A stretch of DNA of 64,000 bases, from assembly GCF_019797825.1 (NCBI RefSeq), contig NZ_CP081855.1, positions 620,001 to 684,000 of the forward strand, written 5' to 3'. Numbering within the stretch: the first letter of the stretch is position 1; each line of letters starts with the position of its first letter. This DNA is from Limosilactobacillus panis. Lineage in GTDB: Bacteria > Bacillota > Bacilli > Lactobacillales > Lactobacillaceae. Below, one piece after another: positions 9,510-18,663 of the stretch. Under the pieces are notes generated by a model that was not told the DNA's origin, did not search any database, and saw nothing but the letters and a program-made list of their open reading frames with translations. Both the position numbers and the translations under genes were made by a program.

Positions 9510-11862
9510 GACGAAATTAAAAGACAATATTCTCGATTTCCTGACGAAGAACGCCGGAATCAGTTACTCCGCTGAGCGGATTGCGCACGCGCTCGATATG
9601 GATAATGCCGAGCAATTCACGCCAATCGTCCAGACCCTTGCCCAGCTTGAACGGGATAAGAAGGTCCGGGTAACCGATAAGGGCGAGTTTGAGGCGGTTA
9701 TTAAACAAGAACCGATTACGGGGACGTTCCATGGAAACGACAAGGGCTTCGGCTTCGTAGAATACGACCCCGACTTGCCTGACATGTTTATTAATCCCGA
9801 CCACACCTTGCATGCCCTTAATGGCGACCAGGTGGAAGTCAAGGCCTTGAAGGCCGGTGACCCCGCAGCGGGCCAGGGCCCAGAAGCAATGGTTACCAAG
9901 ATCCTGGAACACAACTACGAACGGGTCGTGGGTGAATTCAAGCAGGAAACCGTTGGTAACTACATCGGTGAGATCCTCTTGAAGGATAAGAAACTAAGTC
10001 AGTTCCGCTTCTTTGTCACTGACAAGGGTCTCAAGCCCATGGACGGCGAGGTCGTGACCGCGACCGTTGAGACCTATCCCGACGACGAGTCACCCCAGGT
10101 CCTCACCGGGGCCGTTACAGAGGTAATCGGGAACAAGGATGAACCGGGAATTGATATTCTCTCGGTTATCTATGCTCATGATGTTCCCCATGAATTTCCT
10201 AAGGAAGCAATGGAGCAGGCAAATAAAATTCCGTTGCACGTTCTTCCCGAAGAAAAGAAGGGGCGCAAGGACATTACCAACCAGCCCCTGGTAACCATTG
10301 ATGCCATTGAGTCCAAGGATTTGGACGATGCTGTCGTTGCTTGGAAGCTTGATAACGGTAACTACCACCTTGGGGTTCATATTGCGGACGTCAGCCACTA
10401 TGTTCAACCGGGGACCCCGCTCGACAAGGAAGCCTTCAAGCGGGGGACATCGGTTTACCTGACGGACCGGGTCGTCCCGATGCTGCCGAAGCGCCTGTCC
10501 AATGGTATTTGTTCCTTAAACCCGGGTGAAGAGCGGCTCTCAATGAGTTGTGAAATGGAAATCAACGACCAAGGGAAGATTGTTAAGCACCGCATTTTCC
10601 CCAGTGTCATGAAATCTCATGCCCGGATGACCTACAAGGCCGTTAACCGGATCCTGGAAGCCCATGACCAAAAGACAATTAACCGCTACAAGGACCTCGT
10701 GCCAATGTTTGAAACCATGGCAGAACTTCACAAGATTCTTTTGAAGAATCGGAAACGGCGGGGGGCAATTGACTTTGAAGCGCCGGAAGCAAAGATTATT
10801 GTTGATGATAAGGGGCACCCAATTGACATCCAGCTCCGTGAACGGGGACTGGCTGAACGGATGATTGAATCATTCATGTTGGCGGCCAATGAAACGGTTG
10901 CCCACCACTACTTTGATGAGCACGTTCCCTTCCTTTACCGAATCCACGAGACCCCGGATAAGGACCGGATTAAGTCGTTTGTTGACTTCTTGAGTGTCTT
11001 TGGGATCAACGTCCATGGTGACGTGAACAATGTTAAGCCCAAGATGCTGCAAAACGTCCTGAAAGACGTTGCCGGAAAGCCGGAAGAGCAGATGGTTCAG
11101 GTAACGATGCTGCGGAGTATGCAACAGGCCAAGTACTCTGACGAGGAACTGGGGCACTTTGGCCTGGGCGCTAAGTATTACACCCACTTTACGTCGCCAA
11201 TTCGGCGGTACCCGGATGACACGGTTCACCGGCTGATAAAGTGGTATGCCCAACACGGTAAGGGTGAAAAGGCCAAGGCCGCTTGGCGTGATAAACTACC
11301 GGAGATTGCGGAACATACATCCGTCACCGAACGGCGAGGGATTGACACCGAGCGGGACGTTGACAGCATGAAGAAGGCTGAATACATGGAAGACCATGTT
11401 GGAGAAACTTTCGATGCCGTGGTCAGTTCCGTCATGAAGTTCGGCCTCTTTGTCCAACTAGAAAACACCGTTGAAGGACTTATCCATATCAGCGTGATGA
11501 ATGATGACTATTACGAGTACTCCGAAAAGCACATGGCCTTGATTGGGCGCAAGACCCACCGGATCTTCCAAATCGGACAACCGGTAAAGGTTAAGTTACT
11601 GCGGGTCGACAAGGACCTCCGGGAAATCGACTTTGAGCTGGTTAACCCGCAGGACGCGCCGAAGACCAAGATCCGGGTCCCTCACGAACATGATAACCGT
11701 CGTCGCGGAAATCGGAATCGGCGGCGGGGTAACCATGGTCACGTCAAGCGCCATGATCATAACCAGCACAATGGGCACGTTAATAACCGGCAGATTAACC
11801 GGGGGCAAACGCGTCACCACAATAATTCACGCGACCACCATTCACAAGGGCGGCGCCATTAA
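9493..11862 (+). CDS. rnr: ribonuclease R
   Basis: Processive 3'-5' exoribonuclease that degrades structured RNA and works with tmRNA-SmpB in ribosome rescue. It has 789 residues. In order: N-terminal winged helix (1-60), cold-shock domains with GNDKGFGFVEYDPD, the RNB catalytic domain with ESKDLDDAV (metal-binding Asp cluster near residue 280) and PIRRYPDDTVHRL, then an S1 domain (VGETFDAVVSSVMKFGLFVQL, given here in pieces: GETFDAVV and KFGLFVQLE). The last 65 residues are a low-complexity basic tail rich in Arg, His and Asn. smpB follows 18 nt downstream. Confidence 0.96.
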   Translation: MTINNKTKLKDNILDFLTKNAGISYSAERIAHALDMDNAEQFTPIVQTLAQLERDKKVRVTDKGEFEAVIKQEPITGTFHGNDKGFGFVEYDPDLPDMFINPDHTLHALNGDQVEVKALKAGDPAAGQGPEAMVTKILEHNYERVVGEFKQETVGNYIGEILLKDKKLSQFRFFVTDKGLKPMDGEVVTATVETYPDDESPQVLTGAVTEVIGNKDEPGIDILSVIYAHDVPHEFPKEAMEQANKIPLHVLPEEKKGRKDITNQPLVTIDAIESKDLDDAVVAWKLDNGNYHLGVHIADVSHYVQPGTPLDKEAFKRGTSVYLTDRVVPMLPKRLSNGICSLNPGEERLSMSCEMEINDQGKIVKHRIFPSVMKSHARMTYKAVNRILEAHDQKTINRYKDLVPMFETMAELHKILLKNRKRRGAIDFEAPEAKIIVDDKGHPIDIQLRERGLAERMIESFMLAANETVAHHYFDEHVPFLYRIHETPDKDRIKSFVDFLSVFGINVHGDVNNVKPKMLQNVLKDVAGKPEEQMVQVTMLRSMQQAKYSDEELGHFGLGAKYYTHFTSPIRRYPDDTVHRLIKWYAQHGKGEKAKAAWRDKLPEIAEHTSVTERRGIDTERDVDSMKKAEYMEDHVGETFDAVVSSVMKFGLFVQLENTVEGLIHISVMNDDYYEYSEKHMALIGRKTHRIFQIGQPVKVKLLRVDKDLREIDFELVNPQDAPKTKIRVPHEHDNRRRGNRNRRRGNHGHVKRHDHNQHNGHVNNRQINRGQTRHHNNSRDHHSQGRRH

Positions 11863-11880
11863 AATTAACGGAGGGATAAA

Positions 11881-12354
11881 ATGGCAAAAAGATCCCAACA
11901 AAAGAATAATGACAACTTGATTGCCCAAAATAAAAAGGCCCGTCACGACTATTTTGTGACGGACACGGTTGAGGCTGGCCTGGTGCTGACTGGGACGGAG
12001 ATTAAATCTGTTCGCGCCCACCGGGTTAACCTCAAGGATGGTTTTGCCCAGATAAAAAACGGCGAGGCCTGGCTGATGAATGTTCACATTAGCGAGTACG
12101 ATAATGGAAACATCTTTAACCAGGATCCGCTTCGTAACCGTAAGCTCCTCCTTCATAAGAAGGAGATTCACCGTCTGGTGGGCGCTCTGCAGGATAAGGG
12201 AGTTACCTTAATTCCTCTTAAGATGTACATCAAACATGGCTATGCCAAGGTTTTGATGGGTGTTGCCAAGGGGAAACACCAGTATGATAAGCGGGAAGCA
12301 ATTAAGCGCCGTGAGCAAAATCGTGAAATTGAACGGGTAATGAAGCACTACTAA
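11881..12354 (+). CDS. smpB: SsrA-binding protein SmpB
   Basis: Binds the tRNA-like part of tmRNA and carries it to stalled ribosomes. It has 157 residues, full length. Seen: [19 protein letters not shown] at the N-terminus, [18 protein letters not shown], and the basic C-terminal tail [19 protein letters not shown] that inserts into the mRNA channel. Ribosome site GGAGGGAT precedes ATG. Its RNA partner ssrA lies about 21 kb away at 33.8 kb. Confidence 0.97.
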   Translation: MAKRSQQKNNDNLIAQNKKARHDYFVTDTVEAGLVLTGTEIKSVRAHRVNLKDGFAQIKNGEAWLMNVHISEYDNGNIFNQDPLRNRKLLLHKKEIHRLVGALQDKGVTLIPLKMYIKHGYAKVLMGVAKGKHQYDKREAIKRREQNREIERVMKHY

Positions 12355-12380
12355 GAAAGAAAGCGAAGCGTAGAAATATT

Positions 12381-12499
12381 TTGTTTGACTTTGCGTAGAA
12401 AAGCATTAGAGTGCTCCGTAATCGATGGGCTTGTTACACAGCGCTAGACACGAAGCTAGCCTGTAGGGAATCCCTGGCGAAGTAAAGCAAGTCAAACAT
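12381..12499 (+). ncRNA. structured intergenic element (RNA or MITE-like)
   Basis: Between smpB and the LCP gene, a region of about 115 nt is closed by GTTTGACTTTGC and GCAAGTCAAAC, which pair with one bulge. Inside are further short hairpins (CTAGACACGAAGCTAG and AGGGAATCCCT). No reading frame covers it. It could be the 3' UTR of smpB, a small RNA, or a miniature inverted-repeat element; the sequence alone does not decide. Strand is assumed to follow smpB. Confidence 0.4.
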
Positions 12500-12549
12500 A
12501 AAGAGGGCTCTAGTGTTCGGAAAATCCGAACACTAGAGCCCTCTTTATG
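12497..12549. terminator. very strong bidirectional terminator
   Basis: A perfect 25-bp inverted repeat with a 3-nt loop (arms 12497-12521 and 12525-12549; core GAGGGCTCTAGTGTTCGGA) is A-rich on one side and T-rich on the other. It lies between convergent smpB and the LCP gene and serves both. Confidence 0.85.
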
Positions 12550-12605
12550 TACTGCGCTGTAGCACAGCTATACAGGAAACTTATCTCACAACCCCTCTTG
12601 TTTCT

Positions 12606-13646
12606 TTATTTTTGAATCAGGACATTGTAGTGGGCCCCATCCGGGAGGTGGTAGTTAAGCTGGTTGTAGCCATTCCAGCTTTTTTGGTCCTTGTTCATCC
12701 GGGTCTCATTGTTAACAACCCGGTGGAATGGAAGGTCCAATGATTGGCAAAGCTCCTTAGAGACGTGGTTAATTTCGCTGGCCGTGGCAATTTGGAAATC
12801 GTTCCCGTCGATTTGGGCATCTTTACCTTGGAGGTGGTCTTTACTGGTGTGACCCATTGCGGAGTGGTAATTGATGTAGAGACTAGAAAGGTGGTTAAGG
12901 GGGAGGTCAGTTCTGACTCCGTCTTTTGCGGCCGTGATAATTTCATTGGCGGCCTTTAAAGAGCCCCGCTGCTTGAAAGAGCTGATGACTGATTGGAGAA
13001 CTTGTTGGCCCCGCTTTTGTCGCCCATAATCGTTATTTGGATCGTCGTAGCGCATCCGTGAATACTTCAGGGCGTCCTTACCGTTTAGATGTTGCCACCC
13101 CTTCTTAAAGTGGTGTCCTTCATAGGTGAAGGCGAAAGGATTATTGACGTTAACCCCGCCCACGGCATTGACGACCGTTTTTAGAGTCCCCATGTTAGTA
13201 AGGGCGTAAAAATTAATCGGAACACCGATTAGTTCACTGACCTGTTGCTTAGCGAGGTGGGGTCCACCGATTGCGTAGGCAGCGTTGATCTTAACATAGC
13301 GGGTTCCCGCTTTGGTCTGGACTTTGACCAGGGTGTCCCGGGGGATGGCTACCATGGTAATCCGCTTTTTCCGGGGATTAACCGTGATCACTTCCATTGT
13401 GTCGGTGTTGCCGGCATAGGAAGTGCCACGACCAAGGGCTTCTACGTCAGTTCCCATTACTAGGACACTAAAAGGCTGGTGCTTGTTGATCAGGGCGGTA
13501 CTGGTGGCACTACTCCTTGTGTGAATTTCGTTGGCGGCGGACCGCCAATGGTGGTATTCGTAGCCGATTAGGCAGAGTAACCCGAGGACGACGGTTATTA
13601 TCAGTCCCCACCTAATATAATGATGATTTACCGCTTCTCTTTTCAT
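12606..13646 (-). CDS. LytR-CpsA-Psr (LCP) family cell-wall polymer ligase
   Basis: Membrane-anchored phosphotransferase that attaches teichoic acids or capsule-like polymers to peptidoglycan. It has 346 residues. One N-terminal membrane helix (about 12-30) is followed by the extracytoplasmic LCP domain: FSVLVMGTD, AIPRDTLV with the key Arg, KINAAYAIGG, VNAVGGV, the YSRMRYDD basic motif and GRQKRGQQVL. The start is the ATG behind CAGGAGAT (complement of 13644-13646); an upstream in-frame extension has no ribosome site. Monocistronic, convergent with smpB. The polymer is not known. Confidence 0.92.
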   Translation of the reverse strand: MKREAVNHHYIRWGLIITVVLGLLCLIGYEYHHWRSAANEIHTRSSATSTALINKHQPFSVLVMGTDVEALGRGTSYAGNTDTMEVITVNPRKKRITMVAIPRDTLVKVQTKAGTRYVKINAAYAIGGPHLAKQQVSELIGVPINFYALTNMGTLKTVVNAVGGVNVNNPFAFTYEGHHFKKGWQHLNGKDALKYSRMRYDDPNNDYGRQKRGQQVLQSVISSFKQRGSLKAANEIITAAKDGVRTDLPLNHLSSLYINYHSAMGHTSKDHLQGKDAQIDGNDFQIATASEINHVSKELCQSLDLPFHRVVNNETRMNKDQKSWNGYNQLNYHLPDGAHYNVLIQK

Positions 13647-13763
13647 AATAATCTCCTGACATATTGTGATATATACAATTAGTCTAACTAACTTTTGGTT
13701 CATATAATCCCCCTCAGTTATCTATTTTTTTAATTTCACTAATTATAAAATAGTATTTTTTTA

Positions 13764-14636
13764 ATTGACCTAAAACAGCTGCAGGCTTTCTTAGTAGTAG
13801 CGCAGGAACGACAAATCACGGCGGCCGCGAAACGGCTGTACATGGCCCAGCCGCCGCTATCGTACCAGATGAAACAGTTGGAAAAGGAGCTGGGCGTGAA
13901 GCTCTTTTTGCGCAACGCTCATGGCATCACTTTAACGTCCGCCGGTCGGACCTTCCAAGGCTATGCCCAACAAATGGTGAAACTTGGTCAGGCAGCAGGG
14001 GAGGCCCTTAGTAAGGAGAAATCCGGTCGAATTGGGACGATTCACCTAGGACTGATTTCGTCGACGGGGGAACTCGTTCCCAATACGGGAATGCAGCATT
14101 TAACGGCGGACTACCCCCGGGTTAACTTTGCCATTACGGAAGGCAACACGATGGCACTAATTGACGAGTTGAATAGTGGCCTGCTTGATTTGGCGATTGT
14201 CCGGACCCCGTTTAACACCCGGGGACTTGAACAACGTCCCCTGTATCAGGACCGGATGGTAGCACTGGGGGACCACGACCGGTACCAATTTCCCACTGGG
14301 CAAATGGGGATCACCGACTTTGACCAGCAACCGCTGATTATCTACCGCCGTTTTGAGGCTATCTTTAACGATACCTTTGCCCGTCAGGGGGTAATGCCGC
14401 ACTACTGTGTGAAGTGTGATGACGCGCGGACAGCCATCATGTGGGCTAACCAGGGGATGGGGATTGCAGTTGTTCCTCAGCTGATTGCGCAGACCTATAC
14501 TAAAGTGCCGTTGACGGTTGTCGATTACCCGGCGTGGAAGTCACAAATTGAAATAGTGTGGCAAAGTGGCGCTCAGCTGAGTCCTTTGGCCAAGCGTTTT
14601 ATCAATCTCTTAATGGAAAATAAAAGATCTCACTAG
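13764..14636 (+). CDS. LysR-family regulator with missing canonical start codon
   Basis: Transcription regulator with an N-terminal winged helix and a C-terminal effector-binding domain (about residues 90-285). The first ATG (13842) falls in the middle of the helix-turn-helix. The frame upstream of it continues for 26 codons and encodes the expected start of a LysR protein (DLKQLQAFLVVAQERQIT then AAAKRLYMAQPPLSYQM). The codon where Met should be is ATT at 13764, and no ATG, GTG or TTG lies between it and the upstream stop. No ribosome site is visible. Either ATT is used or the start codon was lost and the gene is decaying. Divergent from the LCP gene; target unknown. Confidence 0.75.
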   Translation: MDLKQLQAFLVVAQERQITAAAKRLYMAQPPLSYQMKQLEKELGVKLFLRNAHGITLTSAGRTFQGYAQQMVKLGQAAGEALSKEKSGRIGTIHLGLISSTGELVPNTGMQHLTADYPRVNFAITEGNTMALIDELNSGLLDLAIVRTPFNTRGLEQRPLYQDRMVALGDHDRYQFPTGQMGITDFDQQPLIIYRRFEAIFNDTFARQGVMPHYCVKCDDARTAIMWANQGMGIAVVPQLIAQTYTKVPLTVVDYPAWKSQIEIVWQSGAQLSPLAKRFINLLMENKRSH

Positions 14637-14656
14637 ATAGCAACTCTAGCGAGACC
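14626..14656. terminator. convergent terminator, LysR / LURP genes
   Basis: Stem TCTCACTAGA / TCTAGCGAGA (one mismatch) with a 7-nt loop overlaps the LysR stop codon and lies between two convergent genes. Confidence 0.6.
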
Positions 14657-14670
14657 TAAATATTATGAAC

Positions 14671-15216
14671 TTATTTAAGTCGGTACTCCATCCCAAAACT
14701 ATCGGAGAGGGACCGGTTCTTAAATTGGACTTTATTGGTATCAAACTGTCCACCGCGGGCCCAGTGGTCGAGAACACTGGCAACCAGGATGGCCAGGGGC
14801 TCATCTTCCCGCCTCGTTATTCGGAGCTCATGGCAGTATGTACCGGAAAACTGAACCGGCTTAAGGGCAAAAACCAGTTTACCGGCACCAAAGACCCGGT
14901 AACGGTTACTTAAAGGTGACCCGACGATGATCCAGTTAAGTCCTCGGATATAGACAACCTGGCGGACAAAACCAAAGGACTTACCAACGGTCCCCACCCG
15001 GTGGCGGTGCTCATATAGACCGAACTTTGGCAACAAACCGAGGGAGAGCTGCTTGACCTCCGCCAGTAATTCACCAGTAATGGCATATAACGACAAAACG
15101 TCGTGGTGCATTCCCCACTTACCCACCAGCAGGTAACATGATCTTCCTTGATCATCACGGACAACTGTTGTTCCGTGTAAGTCGGTTGAATGGTCACGAA
15201 GATACAATTTGCGCAC
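14671..15216 (-). CDS. LURP-one-related (tubby C-terminal-like) protein
   Basis: Protein of 181 residues, mostly beta strands. The repeated pattern of short hydrophobic strands, with LYLRDHSTDLHGTTVVRD near the start and a C-terminal VASVLDHW segment, resembles the LOR/YxjI group of tubby-like folds that are common in lactobacilli. The role in bacteria is unknown. The start is the ATG at the complement of 15214-15216, with TGGTGAG just upstream. Single gene, convergent with the LysR gene. Confidence 0.65.
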   Translation of the reverse strand: MRKLYLRDHSTDLHGTTVVRDDQGRSCYLLVGKWGMHHDVLSLYAITGELLAEVKQLSLGLLPKFGLYEHRHRVGTVGKSFGFVRQVVYIRGLNWIIVGSPLSNRYRVFGAGKLVFALKPVQFSGTYCHELRITRREDEPLAILVASVLDHWARGGQFDTNKVQFKNRSLSDSFGMEYRLK

Positions 15217-15367
15217 GAACTCACCACCATCCTCAATTAGTTATTAAACTTATTTTACCAGTTTACCCAATAAATGCCCAATAATCTATTTACAAAAAAG
15301 CGTTTCCAAATTCACTGTTACCACTAAATTAGATATGATAGAATAAAAGACGAGGTGCATAATACTG

Positions 15368-16090
15368 ATGAGACAATTAATCCACAATGACTGGTGGCCA
15401 GTCCTTAAGCCCCAGTTTGAAAGTTCATACTATTCACAGCTTCATGACTTCTTAAAAGAGGAGTACACCCACCGGACAATTTATCCGGAGATGCATCATA
15501 TCTTTGAGGCGTTTGAGTGGACCCCCTTTAGTAAGGTGAAGGTGGTTATTTTGGGGCAGGACCCTTACCATGGCCCCCACCAGGCACACGGATGCAGTTT
15601 CTCAGTATTACCAGGAGTGGCGGTTCCACCATCTTTGCAAAATATCTATAAGGAATTGCAGAGTGACGTGGGTTTTAAGCCCGTGAACCATGGCTACCTA
15701 AAACACTGGGCCGACCAAGGCGTTCTCCTGCTTAACTCGGTTTTGACCGTCCGGGCGGGACAGGCCTTTTCTCACCGGGGACATGGCTGGGAAAAGCTGA
15801 CAGATGCGGCCATCCACGCATTGTCAGAGCGTCCCAAACCGGTGGTGTTTATCCTGTGGGGACGGGCAGCCCGGGACAAGAAGAAGCTGATCAACACGAA
15901 TACCAATATTATTCTCGAATCAGCCCACCCGAGCCCGCTGTCTGCTAACCGTGGTTTCTTTGGCTCACGGCCGTTTTCAAAGACCAACGAAGCACTTCGC
16001 GCAATGGGAGAACAGCCAATTGATTGGCAACTGCCGGAAAATCCGGTGGTGGATGAAGGGGCAACTGATCAGTTGCCGAAAAATGCTTAA
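15368..16090 (+). CDS. ung: uracil-DNA glycosylase
   Basis: Removes uracil from DNA to start base-excision repair. It has 240 residues. The catalytic water-activating loop [13 protein letters not shown] (Asp about residue 60), the Ser-Pro loop in [15 protein letters not shown], and the minor-groove loop [18 protein letters not shown] are all intact. The start follows GACGAGGTG. It precedes pta by 26 nt; ung-pta-tsaE-GNAT is a common lactobacillar arrangement and the first two are probably cotranscribed. Confidence 0.97.
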   Translation: MRQLIHNDWWPVLKPQFESSYYSQLHDFLKEEYTHRTIYPEMHHIFEAFEWTPFSKVKVVILGQDPYHGPHQAHGCSFSVLPGVAVPPSLQNIYKELQSDVGFKPVNHGYLKHWADQGVLLLNSVLTVRAGQAFSHRGHGWEKLTDAAIHALSERPKPVVFILWGRAARDKKKLINTNTNIILESAHPSPLSANRGFFGSRPFSKTNEALRAMGEQPIDWQLPENPVVDEGATDQLPKNA

Positions 16091-16116
16091 GGATCAATTG
16101 AGGAGGTACTTGCATA

Positions 16117-17088
16117 ATGGAATTATTTGATGAAATTGCTGCCAAGGTTAAGGGACAAAACAAGACGATTGTATTCCCAGAAGGTGAAGACAAGCGGGTC
16201 CTCGGTGCTGCTGTTCGTCTGCAAAACGACGGCTTGATCAAGCCAATCCTGCTTGGCAAGCGGGCAGACATTGAAAAGACCGCCAAGGACAACGATTGGG
16301 ACATTTCTGCTTTAAGCATTCTGGACCCTGCTGAATACCCCGAAGAAGACAAGAAGGCAATGTTTGACGCCTTGCTTGAACGGCGGAAGGGCAAGAACAC
16401 TCCTGAACAAGTTACGGAAATGCTCAAGGACGTTTCGTACTTCGGAACCATGCTCGTTTACATGGGTAAGGCTGACGGGATGGTATCTGGTGCCGTTCAC
16501 TCTACCGGTTCGACCGTTCGTCCGGCTTTACAAATTGTTAAGACCAAGCCCGGTGCCCACCGAATTAGTGGTGCCTTTTTGATGATCAAGGGCGACCAGC
16601 GTTACATCTTTGCTGACTGCGCCATCAACATTGAACTGGATGCCCCAACGATGGCTGAAGTTGCTGTTCAAAGTGCTGATACTGCTAAACTTTTTGGCAT
16701 TGACCCTAAGGTTGCCTTGTTGAGCTTCTCCACGAAGGGCTCTGCCAAGGGTGACATGGTCACTAAGGTTGCCGAGGCAACGAAGCAGGTTCACGACATG
16801 GCACCAGACCTGCCAGCTGATGGTGAACTCCAATTTGACGCCGCCTTTGTTCCTGAAGTTGGTGAACTAAAGGCCCCAGACTCTAAGGTTGCTGGTCACG
16901 CTAACGTCTTTGTGTTCCCAAGTCTGGAAGCCGGTAATATTGGCTACAAGATTGCTCAACGCTTTGGTGGCTTCACGGCGGTGGGCCCAATTCTGCAAGG
17001 CTTGAACGCCCCAATTGCGGACCTTTCACGGGGATGCAATGAAGATGACGTTTACGACGTCGCTTTGATTACTGCAGCCCGGGCATAA
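16117..17088 (+). CDS. pta: phosphate acetyltransferase
   Basis: Interconverts acetyl-CoA and acetyl phosphate in the cytoplasm; in heterofermenters it feeds acetyl phosphate toward ethanol or acetate. It has 323 residues, the short single-domain form. Seen: FPEGEDKRVLGAAVRL, MVSGAVHSTGSTVRPALQ, AFLMIKGDQRYIFADCAIN and VFVFPSLEAGNIGYKI near the end. Ribosome site GAGGAGGT precedes ATG. Codon bias is strong. A strong terminator follows. Confidence 0.97.
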   Translation: MELFDEIAAKVKGQNKTIVFPEGEDKRVLGAAVRLQNDGLIKPILLGKRADIEKTAKDNDWDISALSILDPAEYPEEDKKAMFDALLERRKGKNTPEQVTEMLKDVSYFGTMLVYMGKADGMVSGAVHSTGSTVRPALQIVKTKPGAHRISGAFLMIKGDQRYIFADCAINIELDAPTMAEVAVQSADTAKLFGIDPKVALLSFSTKGSAKGDMVTKVAEATKQVHDMAPDLPADGELQFDAAFVPEVGELKAPDSKVAGHANVFVFPSLEAGNIGYKIAQRFGGFTAVGPILQGLNAPIADLSRGCNEDDVYDVALITAARA

Positions 17089-17124
17089 AACTGTTGTGGC
17101 TCGCGTGATAGCGAATTTAAAAAT

Positions 17125-17163
17125 AAAGCTGGGTTGATAAAGTACGCAACCCAGCTTTTTGTT
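17125..17163 (+). terminator. terminator after pta
   Basis: Perfect 12-bp stem AAAGCTGGGTTG / CAACCCAGCTTT, 10-nt loop, TTTGTTTT tail. Confidence 0.9.
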
Positions 17164-17220
17164 TTCCCGTTGCGGATAAGCTACAATAATAACAGTAATA
17201 ATGAAATTGAGGTGATCCTG

Positions 17221-17682
17221 GTGGAAGAAAAAGTGAAGATGGGTAGTCGGGAGGCAACCATTACCCTGGGCGAAAAGATTGGTCAAAAGCTCCAGGCCGG
17301 CGATGTCCTTGTTCTTGACGGTGACCTCGGCGCGGGGAAAACAACCTTTACCAAGGGACTAGCGAAAGGATTAGACATTCCAGACATTATCAAGAGCCCG
17401 ACCTTTACGATTATTCATGAATACCACGACGGGCGATTGCCACTATATCATATGGATGCTTACCGCCTGGAGAACGGTGGTGCAGCGGACCTGGGCCTTG
17501 AGGAATACTTCGATAGCGACGGGGTAAGCGTGGTTGAATGGGCCGAGTTTGTGGAAGACGAATTACCGGCGGACTTTTTAGCCATCCACTTCCGGCGGAC
17601 CGATGATGAGAATAAGCGGGTTCTGGAATTTGAACCCCATGGTGACCACTTTGCGCAAATCGTTAAGAACGTGGTGGCTTAA
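17221..17682 (+). CDS. tsaE: tRNA threonylcarbamoyladenosine biosynthesis ATPase TsaE
   Basis: ATPase that drives the TsaBD complex making t6A37 in ANN-decoding tRNAs. It has 153 residues. The P-loop GDLGAGKTTFTKGLAKGL, switch SPTFTIIHEY and Walker B-like HMDAYRL, plus VVEWAEF, are typical. The GTG at 17221 is chosen because GAGGTGATCCT precedes it; an upstream ATG lies inside the pta terminator. The next gene starts 1 nt after the stop. Confidence 0.95.
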   Translation: MEEKVKMGSREATITLGEKIGQKLQAGDVLVLDGDLGAGKTTFTKGLAKGLDIPDIIKSPTFTIIHEYHDGRLPLYHMDAYRLENGGAADLGLEEYFDSDGVSVVEWAEFVEDELPADFLAIHFRRTDDENKRVLEFEPHGDHFAQIVKNVVA

Positions 17683-18168
17683 ATGAGCGCGGTCACAATT
17701 AAGCTGGCAGGCCCCAAAGACGCCGCCAAAGTTCTTGCCTTCTTACGACAGACGGCCACGGAAAGTAATGCTGTCCAGGTTCCCCACCTGTTAGACGTAA
17801 GCCTGGAACAAGAGGCCGATAATATCAAGATGATCAACCAGTTCGATGACTGTGTGGTGATGCTTGCGATGCTGGATGATGAACCAGTGGGTATCGTTAC
17901 CGTTATGATGCTCGCGGAGCAGCCAGAAACGGGTGAACTGGGCGTGGTCGTTGAAAAGAAGTACTGGCGAAATGGTATTGGTCAGTTGCTTGTTGACGAA
18001 GCCGAGTATTGGTTCACGCATTATAGCAGTTTAACGAGGCTGGTCCTAGCAGTTTTTGCAGATAACACACCGGCAATTGCCCTTTACCGGAAGATGCACT
18101 TTAAGAAAACGGGGACGACGATAGAAGATGGTCGTCTAGCCCTTTTGATGGAATACCAGCCGGAATAA
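17683..18168 (+). CDS. GNAT-family N-acetyltransferase
   Basis: Protein of 161 residues with a GNAT fold: a central GELGVVVEKKYWRNGIGQLL acetyl-CoA loop (about 85-105; Q/RxxGxG/A type) and the C-terminal VFADNTPAIALYRKMHFKK strand-helix. It is directly downstream of tsaE and probably cotranslated. It resembles RimI-type enzymes only at fold level, so the substrate (ribosomal protein, amine or other) cannot be assigned. Confidence 0.85.
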   Translation: MSAVTIKLAGPKDAAKVLAFLRQTATESNAVQVPHLLDVSLEQEADNIKMINQFDDCVVMLAMLDDEPVGIVTVMMLAEQPETGELGVVVEKKYWRNGIGQLLVDEAEYWFTHYSSLTRLVLAVFADNTPAIALYRKMHFKKTGTTIEDGRLALLMEYQPE

Positions 18169-18170
18169 TA

Positions 18171-18224
18171 AAAACCACTTAAGATTAGGCAAGATGACCG
18201 CCTGAATTAATCTTAAGTGGTTTT
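18171..18224. terminator. bidirectional terminator
   Basis: Perfect 17-bp stem AAAACCACTTAAGATTA / TAATCTTAAGTGGTTTT with a 20-nt loop lies between convergent genes. Confidence 0.9.
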
Positions 18225-18228
18225 ATAG

Positions 18229-18651
18229 TTACTTCTTATTAAACATCTGTTTAATATTTCGCCAGAATGATCCCCGCTGTTGGAAGTCACCGACCGGTTG
18301 GGTGACCTCAACGCAGCCGAGGTACTGACCATTGTTATCATGGAGGGCATAGAAGGCAATGCTGACTGGTTGCTGGTGGTAGTTGATCAGGATTTTGATT
18401 GAATCGCGCTTGCCACCGTGCATCTCGGCCAGCACTTGCTTGACCCGTTTTTGGCTGTGTCCGGGGTGGACATCCAAAACGTGTTTACCGAGGTCCTTGT
18501 CAGTCCGTTTGAATAGCCGGTGGCGGTTCGCTGATGACCAGCGGATGATGTCGTCTTCGTCAATGAAGTCAAATTCAACGGGAATGGTGGTAAAAATGGC
18601 GTTTAGCTCGTCTAAAGAAAGCTGGCCACCATTAAGGGTAATACTTTGCAT
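18229..18651 (-). CDS. PAS-domain protein (DUF438 C-terminal type)
   Basis: Protein of 140 residues holding one PAS fold: IPVEFDFIDEDDIIRWSS, the HVLDVHPGHSQKRV segment, and YYxLHD-like FYALHDNNGQYLGCVEV. It matches the PAS part of DUF438 proteins but lacks their hemerythrin-like part. Such domains may bind heme or small ligands. Probably cotranscribed with the exonuclease gene upstream (13-nt gap). Confidence 0.75.
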   Translation of the reverse strand: MQSITLNGGQLSLDELNAIFTTIPVEFDFIDEDDIIRWSSANRHRLFKRTDKDLGKHVLDVHPGHSQKRVKQVLAEMHGGKRDSIKILINYHQQPVSIAFYALHDNNGQYLGCVEVTQPVGDFQQRGSFWRNIKQMFNKK

Positions 18652-18663
18652 AATTAGATTCTC

